Shown here: positions 18,701 to 26,600 of the stretch, in pieces
Numbering within the stretch: the first letter of the stretch is position 1
How the letters are laid out: the number at the start of each line of letters is the position of its first letter
Source of the DNA: Gelidibacter mesophilus DSM 14095
GTDB lineage: Bacteria > Bacteroidota > Bacteroidia > Flavobacteriales > Flavobacteriaceae
Direction of reading: 5' to 3'
NCBI RefSeq assembly: GCF_000423005.1
Contig: NZ_AUHD01000017.1
Location: 1-64,000, forward strand
Length of the DNA: 64,000 nt
The notes under the pieces: model-generated
Seen by the model: only the letters and a program-made list of their open reading frames with translations
Told to the model about the DNA's origin: nothing
Database searches by the model: none
Made by a program: the position numbers and the translations under genes

Positions 18701-19043
18701 TTGTAATCATAAGCTCCTTGGTTTTAAAGCCGATATAAGAAATTTTAATTGTAATTGGCAACTCAGTTAGAGTAAGGTTGAAATGTCCATCAAAATCTGT
18801 TGAGGTTCCATTTGTAGTATTTAATTGGGTAACGGAAGCTCCTGGTAGTGGCATCCCTAAGTCATCTAGAACTACGCCTTTAAGTGTTTGTTCAATAATT
18901 GTTTTGGAAATCGAGTCAACTGAATGTGTGATATAATGTGTTTCAGATTTTGCTGAGGTAGTGTTAAGCAATAAAGAAATAATTAATAAAAAGGAAATTG
19001 AATTTTTCAAATAGATTAAAATTTTTCGTAATTTGTATTTCAT
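15747..19043 (-). CDS. SusC/RagA-family TonB-linked outer-membrane receptor
   Basis: A 1098-residue transporter. It has an N-terminal signal region (SFLLIISLLLNTTSAKS), a carboxypeptidase-regulatory-like domain (about 50-135, LKGVVLDDLGMPLPGASV), the SusC hallmark TLDEVVIIGYGKTSREKLSTA, a plug domain (about 150-255, with GGTPLILIDGIEGDLSNLNP) and a beta-barrel ending in SLGISLKF. It heads the operon with susD and two phosphoesterase-fold genes inside the tRNA-Val element, and would be energised by the ExbBD-TonB machinery. There is no adjacent anti-sigma or hybrid two-component regulator. Confidence 0.96.
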   Translation of the reverse strand: MKYKLRKILIYLKNSISFLLIISLLLNTTSAKSETHYITHSVDSISKTIIEQTLKGVVLDDLGMPLPGASVTQLNTTNGTSTDFDGHFNLTLTELPITIKISYIGFKTKELMITSLNPLQIQMELENSTLDEVVIIGYGKTSREKLSTAVSTVNTQNIDERPVADVSTSLQGISPGLNVTQSTGKMGSEPRINIRGFTSINGGTPLILIDGIEGDLSNLNPNDVESISVLKDAGAAAIYGARGAFGVVLVTTKNGDKGNVRVNFGVTTAINSPTMNTDFLTDPFKAVSIVDEAFRNNSGASYTGYTEKDMQALYEVSQNPSLARVVIDQRNGKDQYIHYGQTDWWDTFFRKKYPTQIYTTSIAGGSEKVKAYFSYRNFKSTGILKVQEDTYDKYNLRGKVDIKASEWLSFSNNMQYNSSEDLEHSGSQYGNYRNIWNSLIWVHALPSYVPVNPDGGALWRTELNNYTIGDGVYAGLLQGTTKQQTFNNEFSNIASVEIKPLNGLTLNANYAIRRNTFSRYQRSTRIPYSIYPEQIELMGNDYLNEYRTESKFDALNVYGEYRGYFGDHNLKVTLGFNQETYVTNSISGSKQNLISNDLNSWGLATSNPAVSGGASEWALQGLFYRLSYDYQDKYVLELNGRYDATSRFPTDYRWGFFPSASAAWLINKEQFFEDVTGNTFDQFKLRASYGSLGNQNIDNYAYFPTLPNGLYNYVLNGSQLNYIESPALNPSEITWEKVSTMNLGIDISVLDNKLSATFDWFQRDTDGMLSPGATLPSVLGTGSPLENSADLRTKGFELSLTYTDSFILAKDPFSYSLTGNLSNSKTKITNFDNPNLSLVDFYEGMTIGELWGYKIDGLFQTENEIANHADQSFVSNRISAGGGLKPGDVKYIDLDGDGYIGEGENTVNNPGDRKIIGNSAPQYLYSFLASAEWKGFDLSMFFQGVGKQDWYPNSDSRIFWGPYNRPYNSFIRKDLANQIWSPENPDAYYPRNYGYIALGGSLEKVNDRYLQSVAYLRFKNLTIGYTLPDGIISKSATKLRIYFSGENLLTFSPLTEYIDPEAASASVNLNSPSPSTNRGTAQTNPFSKTYSLGISLKF

Positions 19044-19081
19044 GATAATAGAACTATGAATTTATACTGTAGTTTTATTTT

Positions 19082-19117
19082 AAAGAACCCGTTTCTGTTG
19101 TAGCAGAAGCGGGCTTT
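19082..19117 (-). promoter_or_regulatory. Hairpin in the susC leader region
   Basis: CCCGTTTCTG (19088-19097) pairs with CAGAAGCGGG (19104-19113) around loop TTGTAG, with partial outer pairing AAAG/CTTT. On the minus strand it lies about 40 bases before the susC start and is followed by a T/A-rich stretch, so it may act as an attenuator or as a terminator of an upstream transcript. Confidence 0.45.
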
Positions 19118-19496
19118 AAATTATTAGACTGGCTCAAATTTGTTTTTTAATCTTATATGAAGGGTTTTAAATTAGAAGATTATTTTTTTTTGACAAATTA
19201 AGTGTGAATCATTTGGCTGTGGATTACCAAACTATTAAGTAAATGTTAATAGTTGAATACATCAATTATCAGCTTTTATAAGCTATTAATATTACATTGC
19301 TTTAGGGTATTTATATTATAAATAACAAGATCTAATGCAACAATGTTAGCAGAGTGATGATGGTCAACAAGATTAAGTAAGTAGTCGGTATAAATTTTGG
19401 AGATGAAACAGGTTTATTAATCCATTTCATTTTATTTATCAATGAATGATTTTATTTGTAATTTTGAATTTTCGAAATCAGCCCATACGTTCAAAA
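19118..19496. other. Long A/T-rich region upstream of susC
   Basis: About 380 bases between the susC leader hairpin and the right arm repeat. I see no credible coding region and no exact TAnnTTTG element on the minus strand; the susC promoter therefore remains unidentified. Confidence 0.5.
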
Positions 19497-19514
19497 AGGT
19501 GACCTATTCGGTTA
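19497..19514 (+). repeat. 18-bp direct repeat, right copy (possible integrase arm site)
   Basis: Identical to 8951-8968 and in the same orientation. Here it extends into the imperfect palindrome GGTGACC-TATTC-GGTTACC. It lies 50 bases inside attR. Confidence 0.6.
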
Positions 19515-19564
19515 CCTTGGAAGTTTTTGATATTGCAAAGCCCTTGTTTTCAGGGCGATGTGTC

Positions 19565-19591
19565 CACTGGTTCGAATCCAGTATGGACCAC
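19565..19591 (+). repeat. attR: tRNA-Val 3' end, right copy
   Basis: A 27-bp copy of the tRNA T-arm and acceptor 3' strand, identical to 8824-8850, with no matching 5' tRNA half before it. The preceding bases (GCCCT-TGTTTTC-AGGGC) form a small stem-loop that is not a normal anticodon arm. Confidence 0.82.
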
Positions 19592-19600
19592 ATCAAGCAG

Positions 19601-19630
19601 AATCCTGATGCGAGAGCATCGGGATTTTTG
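19601..19630 (+). terminator. Original terminator of the tRNA-Val transcript
   Basis: An 11-bp stem (19601-19611 with 19616-19626, one T.G pair), loop GAGA, then TTTT. It sits 9 bases after attR, where the native tRNA gene would have ended before integration. Confidence 0.8.
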
Positions 19631-19680
19631 TTTCCTGAGAATCCCAAGTCAAACACTTGAGGATTCTCAGGAAACAAAAA
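19625..19680. repeat. Perfect 20-bp-arm palindrome
   Basis: 19625-19644 is the exact reverse complement of 19661-19680. The 16-base centre contains a further CAAGT/ACTTG pair (45-49 with 55-59) and loop CAAAC, so almost the whole 56 bases can fold as one hairpin or cruciform. The left arm overlaps the T run of the preceding terminator. Both arms end in T/A runs, so it could terminate transcription from either side, but no gene end adjoins it on the right. Confidence 0.85.
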
Positions 19681-20014
19681 AAATACGAAGGGCGCTGCTG
19701 AGCGCACGGGATTGTATTTGCAGGAGTGGTTTTATTCTGGCTCAACTTCTGGCTCAACGCAGTTAATCCATTGCAAATCTCAAGTCCAAGACTTATCAGT
19801 GAATTAAACATTAAATTAGATTACTCAGAAGTTTACAGAACGCTGTATATGTCCGCCGACTTTGAAGAGACCCAAAGTGATACTGTGAAAGCGTTCACCT
19901 TAAGCGTGCTTATAAAACTCAAAAGAATCAAACTCAAAGGTTGCTAAAAATATCTTTTAACAATGATGACTCGTGCTGCGTTTATTTGTAATGACATAGA
20001 TTAATAGCTGTGTA
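19681..20014. other. Intergenic region without a confident gene
   Basis: It contains a direct repeat CTGGCTCAAC (two copies about 12 bases apart near 19737) and an open frame from 19726 to 19947 (73 codons) whose latter part has ordinary composition (for example LDYSEVYRTLYMSADFEE) but which I do not recognise. It may be a remnant of an older coding region. Confidence 0.35.
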
Positions 20015-20042
20015 TTGAAAATACGGAAAAGACGTAACTTTG
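20015..20042 (+). promoter_or_regulatory. Promoter of the small basic protein gene
   Basis: TTG at 20015-20017, a 17-base spacer, then TAACTTTG at 20035-20042: a full match to the Bacteroidota consensus, 48 bases before the ATG at 20090. Confidence 0.65.
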
Positions 20043-20089
20043 TTTAATCTTTACATTACTTTTGATAAGGATTACCTAAAGCACCCATC

Positions 20090-20236
20090 ATGCCAAAACC
20101 CAAAGGTCAGAAAAACGCTAAAAACAAAGCCAAGCATACCAAGCTTCTTGATAGGAAAATTAATAAGCAAAAAGCTGATAAAGAACTTCGAAAAGAACGA
20201 CTTAAGGCCATTATCAAAAAGGCGAATCCGTCATAA
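20090..20236 (+). CDS. Small highly basic protein, 48 residues
   Basis: A 48-residue frame begins MPKPKGQKNAKNKAKHTKLL and ends KAIIKKANPS. About 19 residues are Lys or Arg, with no Cys and no hydrophobic segment. Composition is consistent with a nucleic-acid- or ribosome-associated small protein, but I do not recognise a named family. Support for coding comes from the well-formed promoter 48 bases upstream, an ATG start and a stop before the convergent murF gene. Function is not assigned. Confidence 0.6.
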   Translation: MPKPKGQKNAKNKAKHTKLLDRKINKQKADKELRKERLKAIIKKANPS

Positions 20237-20333
20237 TTGAGCTTTTCATAAAAAATTTCCGAACAATCTAAATTTGTTTGGAATAGGCAATGTTATTCGC
20301 TTTCCCAGATAAACTATAATGAACTAGTCTAGG

Positions 20334-21620
20334 TCATGACAAAAGCTCTAAAATGCGTTCCAGAGCCATTCCACGCGACCCTTTAATCAGCAGAAATGAA
20401 TTTGTAATACGATTGTTTTGAAGCTTGAATTTTAAATGGTCAAAAGTTTCAAATTTTTCTATGTTTCTTTTTTTGACATTCGTTTTATAAAAATTCTTAC
20501 CCACTAAATGCACTTTCCCAAAGACGTTTTTTTCAAGATAATCTACAATTACCTGATGTTCACTTTCCGCAGTTTCACCCAATTCAAACATATCCCCTAA
20601 GAAGATTATTTTTTCTCCTTGTTGCAATTGATTAAAATTTTCAAGAGCCGCCATCATACTTGTGGGATTGGCGTTATAAGCATCCATGATAATTGTATTG
20701 CTTCCTTTTTTAAGAATTTGCGATCGGTTATTGGTAGGTATGTAATTCTCAATGGCGCTGATAATCTGTTCCGAGGCCACTTTAAAATAAGAACCTATGG
20801 CTACTGCTACAGCAATATTATTAAAATTGTATGTCCCTGTCAGTTGACTTTTAATAACAGAATCATTATAGTTTAGGGTTACATAGGGTTGAGAGTCGAT
20901 GATTTTTAATTTGGTGTCCGAAGAGGTGAGGGACCCAAATTTATGGATATGCTGATAATTTAAAGTTTGTTGTACCTGGGTAGCATCGTTGTCATTGACG
21001 AATATAGTTTTCTTATGAGCCATTAAATAATCATACAACTCGGATTTTGCTTTGATGACCCCTTCAAGACTCCCAAAGCCTTCAAGATGTGCTTTACCAA
21101 AATTGGTAATCAGTCCATAGTCAGGATTGGCGATGGTGCACAAAAATTCAATTTCGTTGGGATGGTTAGCACCCATTTCTACTATTCCAATCTCGGTATT
21201 TCCATTCATGCCTAACAAGGTTAAAGGAACACCAATATGGTTGTTTAGGTTGCCAAGCGTTGCGGTCGTTTTATATTTCTTAGACAACACCGCATTGATT
21301 AATTCTTTGGTAGTGGTCTTCCCATTACTTCCCGTAAGCGCAATTATAGGAACCCCCAATTGATTTCTGTGAAATGCGGCAAGTTGCTGTAAACTCTCTA
21401 GGACGTTTTCTACTAAAATAATCCGTTCATCAATGGCGTAGGCTTCTTCGTCAACCACGCAATATTTTGCGCCAGATTCCAAAGCGTGCTTGGCAAATTC
21501 ATTTCCATTAAAATTGTCTCCTTTTAAAGCGAAAAAAATACTGTCTTTTTCAATTTTTCGAGTGTCGGTACTTACTGATGTGCATTGTAAAAAATGCTGA
21601 TAAAGTGCTTCTATAACCAT
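20334..21620 (-). CDS. murF: UDP-N-acetylmuramoyl-tripeptide--D-alanyl-D-alanine ligase
   Basis: A 428-residue cytoplasmic Mur ligase that adds D-Ala-D-Ala to the peptidoglycan precursor. The N-terminal TDTRKIEKDSIFFALKGDNFNGNEF is the MurF uridine-binding region; the P-loop is ALTGSNGKTTTKEL (about 108-121), followed by GNLNNHIGVPLTLL, EMGANHPNEI, and the C-terminal MDAYNANPTSMMAAL. Complete. It lies downstream of gldJ on the same strand but a strong terminator separates them. Confidence 0.96.
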   Translation of the reverse strand: MVIEALYQHFLQCTSVSTDTRKIEKDSIFFALKGDNFNGNEFAKHALESGAKYCVVDEEAYAIDERIILVENVLESLQQLAAFHRNQLGVPIIALTGSNGKTTTKELINAVLSKKYKTTATLGNLNNHIGVPLTLLGMNGNTEIGIVEMGANHPNEIEFLCTIANPDYGLITNFGKAHLEGFGSLEGVIKAKSELYDYLMAHKKTIFVNDNDATQVQQTLNYQHIHKFGSLTSSDTKLKIIDSQPYVTLNYNDSVIKSQLTGTYNFNNIAVAVAIGSYFKVASEQIISAIENYIPTNNRSQILKKGSNTIIMDAYNANPTSMMAALENFNQLQQGEKIIFLGDMFELGETAESEHQVIVDYLEKNVFGKVHLVGKNFYKTNVKKRNIEKFETFDHLKFKLQNNRITNSFLLIKGSRGMALERILELLS

Positions 21621-21635
21621 AAAATAAATGTAATA

Positions 21636-21666
21636 AAAAAGTCCTAACGTTTAGTTAGGACTTTTT
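21636..21666 (-). terminator. Terminator between gldJ and murF
   Basis: A 13-bp perfect stem (21636-21648 with 21654-21666), loop GTTTA, and T/A runs on both sides. It lies 19 bases after the gldJ stop and just before the murF start. Confidence 0.88.
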
Positions 21667-21684
21667 ATATATTTTAGTTAAATA

Positions 21685-23361
21685 CTATTGTCTTGTTTTC
21701 TTATCGCTTCCTTTTGATTTTGAACCAACTCTAGACATCGCACATCTAAATCCGATATAATCAGTGGCCATATCTTGTGGGAAATAACGACGTTGCGCCG
21801 GATCTATCCAATAAGCTCTGTCTTTCCACGATCCACCTTTGTAAACTCTTACATTATCATTGATCAAAGATGTTCTGTCGTTAGATTTGTCGTATGTTCT
21901 AACAAGGGCGCCTGTTGAATCAGTAATAACTGAATGATCAGGAGAGTTATACATTTGTCGCGTTTCAGATTTATCAGTAGCATCGTCGTCGCTAAAATTA
22001 TCACTATAATGACGTGATGATCTTCTGTCTCCATCTCTGAAGTTTCTGTTATCACTAGTGTCAAAATTTGTTCTTAAGTAAGAATCTTCAGTGTCAATTG
22101 GTACTTGCAGAATTCCTCCCGGTAAGTTTCTAGCTACTACTTGTCCATTGCTTAAAGTGTCATAAACAATATCTTCAGAAGTGACTACTTTTACGGTACC
22201 ATCTTCATTGATTGCATTTTTTGTATAAACGTTACCTCGGTAATAGTTGAAGTCATTAAATTCGTCATCAACAATTGGTCGATAGACATCGGCCACCCAT
22301 TCTGCAACGTTACCAGCCATATCATAAATTCCAAAATCATTTGGTAAATATGATTTTACAGCATTGGTAATATCAGCACCATCGTCAGACCAACCTGCAA
22401 TTCCACCATAATCACCTTTACCTTGCTTAAAGTTAGCTAATTGGTCTCCTCTAGTTCTTCTTTTGCCAGAACGTGTGTATTGACCACTCCAAGGATATTT
22501 TTTTCTACCGCGAATTGTGTTGTAATTTCTTAATTCATTCAGACCAAGCGCTGCATATTCCCATTCAGCCTCAGAAGGTAAACGGTATTCAGGAGATATG
22601 ATACCAGACTCTCTCTTAGCATACACATTAATAGGGTTGCCTTCAGCATCGGTTTGCTGTCTTCTTTTTCCACCTTCTAATACATCAGCATTACCACCAT
22701 AAGTAGAACTTGGAGAATTGATATAGGTATCCGTATTGAAATTGGCATCAGCATTCACGTCTGTCAAACGGGCATCTCTTTTTAGATAGCCAGCTTGTTC
22801 CAGATACAACTCATTAACTCTATCGGTTCTCCAATTAGCAAATTCAACAGCTTGGATCCAGCTTACACCAACAACAGGATATTCTCCATAACCAGGATGA
22901 CGTAAATAATTTTCTGTCATCATTTCGCTATAACCTAGACGGTTTCTCCAAACTAAAGTATCTGGTAAAGCACCTTGATAAATCAATTTGAAATTAGGAT
23001 CATCTGGTGGATATACACGTTTAATCCAATCCAAATACTCTAAGTACATTTTGTTGGTCACCTCAGCTTCATCCATGTAAAATGACTGAACGTGTTGTTG
23101 ACTTGGAGTATTGTTCCAATCGTGCATCGGATCATCCTGCACTTTACCCATGGTAAAGGTGCCTCCTTCTACAAAAACTAAACCTGGAGAGGTTTCTTGT
23201 TCTTTGAAATTGGTGTTGTATTGAAATCCTCCATTCTTATCATTGATTTTCCATCCAGTGGCTCTGGACTCGTTTGAAGAAGATCTTTTACATCCAACCA
23301 TTGCTAAAGAGAACATTAGGGCCAATGCAATCCTTATATTAATGATGTTTTTCATATCCAT
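21685..23361 (-). CDS. gldJ: Gliding motility lipoprotein GldJ
   Basis: A 558-residue outer-membrane lipoprotein needed for gliding and type IX secretion in flavobacteria. The signal peptide ends in lipobox AMVGC (Cys 24). The body is a formylglycine-generating-enzyme/sulfatase-modifying-factor-like domain (FVEGGTFTMGKVQDDPMHDW near the start, EYRLPSEAEWEYAALGL in the middle, VYKGGSWKDRAYWIDPAQRRYF and DYIGFRCAMSRV at the end). Start could also be the ATG two codons later. It is divergent from porU, an arrangement that groups gliding and secretion genes. Confidence 0.94.
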   Translation of the reverse strand: MDMKNIINIRIALALMFSLAMVGCKRSSSNESRATGWKINDKNGGFQYNTNFKEQETSPGLVFVEGGTFTMGKVQDDPMHDWNNTPSQQHVQSFYMDEAEVTNKMYLEYLDWIKRVYPPDDPNFKLIYQGALPDTLVWRNRLGYSEMMTENYLRHPGYGEYPVVGVSWIQAVEFANWRTDRVNELYLEQAGYLKRDARLTDVNADANFNTDTYINSPSSTYGGNADVLEGGKRRQQTDAEGNPINVYAKRESGIISPEYRLPSEAEWEYAALGLNELRNYNTIRGRKKYPWSGQYTRSGKRRTRGDQLANFKQGKGDYGGIAGWSDDGADITNAVKSYLPNDFGIYDMAGNVAEWVADVYRPIVDDEFNDFNYYRGNVYTKNAINEDGTVKVVTSEDIVYDTLSNGQVVARNLPGGILQVPIDTEDSYLRTNFDTSDNRNFRDGDRRSSRHYSDNFSDDDATDKSETRQMYNSPDHSVITDSTGALVRTYDKSNDRTSLINDNVRVYKGGSWKDRAYWIDPAQRRYFPQDMATDYIGFRCAMSRVGSKSKGSDKKTRQ

Positions 23362-23687
23362 ACTTTTAAGTAAGCTGATTAAATTTAGTGACGCAATATA
23401 GTAATTAAAGAGAAATTAACAAGCGTTTTTTATAAATAGATTAAAAAAAACTTGCATTTCATCCCTTTTTTTGAACACAACATCGGATTTTTGGTGGTTT
23501 TATCGATGTATTTAGTGTTTTAATAACGTCGTAAGAATTTTAATATTGTGGTAATTTTGAAGAATAATTTTGGCCTTTATAATATGAATGACCTGCTGCC
23601 GTTATGAATTCAGGTTATTTTAGTCTTTTGGTTGATGATAATAGTGTTAAATTGCAATAATTTTCTGAAAAAGATTTATAAAAACTA
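23362..23687. other. Divergent gldJ/porU intergenic region
   Basis: About 326 bases with no coding region. On the plus strand it contains TAATTTTG at 23552-23559 and again at 23565-23572; the second is preceded by TTG at 23546-23548 with a 16-base spacer and is the better candidate for the porU promoter. No exact element was found for gldJ. Confidence 0.5.
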
Positions 23688-26600
23688 ATGAGAATAAAGT
23701 TACTATTACTATTTGTTTTAACATCATTTCTAAGTTTTTCCCAAGAGAAGCGTTTTGACATTAATTGGGATGGTACTGTTGTTTTAGAAACCGCCTCATC
23801 ATCTCTGGTCGTACCTTCTTTTGATAAGGATAACTTTAGTTTTGATACTTCTATGGGGATAATGTTTTTTGCAGAATGGACATCGGAAGGAAAAATAAAT
23901 GAAAACTCGGTGAGCCTTACCAATGTCACTTATGCCATTATTTCCGCCAATGATTTGAAATCCGTTCCTCCAGAAACAATTCCAATAGCTCCAAAACTAC
24001 ATTTTGAAAATACTGTAGCAAGAGATAAAACGCACGCGTATCTTGAAGTGACACCTATTATAAATGACAACGGTGTCTTTAAGAAGATCACTTCATTTAC
24101 CATTTCATATAATATATCGGCCAATAGGTCTGTCTTCGGATATCCCAATCAAGTCAATGCCATTAGTAATTCAGTGCTGAGCTCTGGAAGTTGGTACCGA
24201 TTTTATGTGGACAAATCGGGCGTGTTTAAATTATCGAAAAGCTTTTTAAATGCCTTGGGTGTCAATACCAATTCTGTAGATCCGCGTACCATTAAGATTT
24301 ATGGAAATGGAGGCGCCATGCTGCCATTACCCAACGCCGAACCCTATCCTGTAGACTTGACGGAAAACGCCATAAAATTTATGGGAGAAGAGGATGGGGA
24401 GTTTAATAATGATGATTATATCTTATTTTATGCTGAGGGCCCCATAGGTTACAATGCAGATAGTAATACTAATTATAATGTGTTTACTGACAAAAGCTAT
24501 TATTATGTGAATGTAAGCGGAGGTGTTGGTAAGCGCATACAAACTATGGCACAGCCCGCAAGTGCCTCAACCTATGTGGTCAATACCTTTCATGATTACC
24601 AGTTTCATGAAGTGGATGAGATTAATATTGTGCGGGTTGGAAGACGTTGGTTTGGCGATCGATTTGATATCGAAACCGAAAAAGAGTTTGAATTTAAATT
24701 TCCGAATTTAATTACCTCTGAACCAGCCCATATTAAGATTTACGCAGCATCTACCTCTGAAGCACCATCAAGCATGGAGGTTAAAGTGAACTCAAATGTT
24801 GTGGCAAATTTTAATTTTGCACCCATTAGTTCTCCCGTCTTAGCAGATGGAAAGTTCTTTAATAATAAGGTCACACTCACCTCACCCGAAGTTGTTGTGA
24901 ATTTAAACTATAATAATTCAGGAAATCCAACAGCCCATGGCTATTTGGATTATATATCCATTGAAGCCACTCGTGGTTTGAGTTTTGAAGGAGAGCAATT
25001 CATATTTAAAAACAATAAGGTGGCAAATACACCTGGTATTGTAGAGTATAATTTGACCAATGCCTCCTCCGTTTCAGAGATTTGGGATATCAGCAATAAA
25101 TATGAGGTGGCCAGTGTCTTAAATACCAACCAGAATCCAGTCTTAAATTTCAAATCGGTTTCAGGAATCTCCAAAAAATACCTGGCGCTGACACCTACTG
25201 ATTATTATGAGCCTTTAAGGGATGGTAAAACAATCGTCAACAATCAAAATATTAAGGGCACCATTTTTAAGGATGAACAAGGCCAGTTTAAAGATATTGA
25301 TTATCTGATTGTCTCCCCAAATAATTTTGTTTCTCAGGCTGAACGATTGGCACAAATAAATAGACTGCAGAACAATCTTAATGTAAAAGTTGTGACGCTT
25401 GACGAAATCTATACCGAGTTCAGTTCAGGAAATCAAGATGTTGCTGCAATCAGGAATTTGGTGCGTTATATCTATCACAATGCCAGTTCACCAGACAAAA
25501 GGTTAAAATATTTGTGTCTGTTTGGTGATGCTTCTTTTGATTATAAGGATAGAATTCCAAACAACACCAATAATGTGCCGTCGTGGCACTCTGTGGATAG
25601 TTTCAGTTTGACTAACGCATTTGTCTCAGATGATTTTTATGGGATGATGGATAGTAACGAAGGCGATATGGGGAATTCCAATAAGTTGGATATTGCCGTT
25701 GGGAGAATTTTGGCAGAGACCCCACAGCGTGCAAAAGAAATGGTCGATAAAATTGACCTGTACTATAAAGATGCTTCTTATGGGAACTGGAGGAACAATG
25801 TTGTAGTGATGTCTGATGATGTAGATGTTGCTTGGGAGCGTGTTTTACAGGAAACAACAGACGAGATCGGGCAGAACATAACTGCTGAAAAACCATTTTT
25901 AAATGTCGTAAAGATCCATTCAGATGCTTATCAGCAACAGGCTTCGGCAAGTGGAGAGCGCTATCCTGCGGCAAATAAAGCAATTAAGGATGCCCTTGAA
26001 GTGGGGGCATTGGTCGTTAATTATTTTGGTCATGGCGGTGAGGATGGATTGGCCTCTGAACGTATTTTTGATAAAACGGATTCACAGGAAATCAGAAACA
26101 CTTGTAAGTTTAATTGTTTTGTGACGGTGACTTGTGAATATACACGATTTGATAACCCATTTCGGCCAACGGCCGGAGAATATACCTATTGGAATACTGA
26201 CGGCGGTGCGATTGGACTGATTACAACCACACGGCAAATATTTGTGAGTGTGGGGGTCACCTTTAATGTAAAATTGGAAAAGTATCTTTTTGGGTTCGGC
26301 TCAAATGACTACCCAACAATGGCCGAAGCTTTGCGTCTCACAAAAAATGACCCTACAATCTCTGGAATTCAACAACGGCGTTTAGTATTTTTTATAGGCG
26401 ATCCTGCCATGAGGCTCGCTTTTGCCAAACCAAATATTCAGCTCACGAAAATCAATGATGTTCCTCTTGGTCACACCAATGACACTTTAAAGGCCCTTAG
26501 TAAAGTGAAAATGTCTGGAGAGGTTTTAGATCCTGCAGGAAATTTAATGACGGGTTATAATGGTGTTCTTACGGCAACTATTTTTGATAAAAACATAGAG

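Larger units (their letters stand above)
8824..19591. mobile_element. Integrated element in tRNA-Val(GAC), probably immobile
   Basis: A segment of about 10.8 kb bounded by 27-bp identical direct repeats of the tRNA-Val 3' end (8824-8850 and 19565-19591). It carries a tyrosine-recombinase gene fragment next to the left end, an 18-bp repeat near each end, an IS21-family insertion, and a susC-susD-EEP-EEP operon. The chromosomal terminator that would normally follow the tRNA now lies after the right repeat (19601-19630). The integrase lacks its catalytic domain, so excision would need a recombinase supplied in trans. Confidence 0.8.

Noticed and set aside
19535-19591. A second complete tRNA at the right element border
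   Set aside because: Only the T-arm and acceptor 3' strand are present; no matching 5' acceptor or D-arm lies upstream, so it is an att remnant.
19442-19811. Several overlapping open frames on both strands across attR and the palindrome
   Set aside because: They run through the tRNA fragment, the terminator and the inverted repeat, have no consistent family resemblance, and are best explained by these non-coding features.
20040-20240. A 66-codon frame overlapping the small basic protein gene
   Set aside because: It is in another frame of the same DNA, begins within the promoter's transcription start zone, and has less coherent composition than the 48-residue frame with the ATG at 20090.
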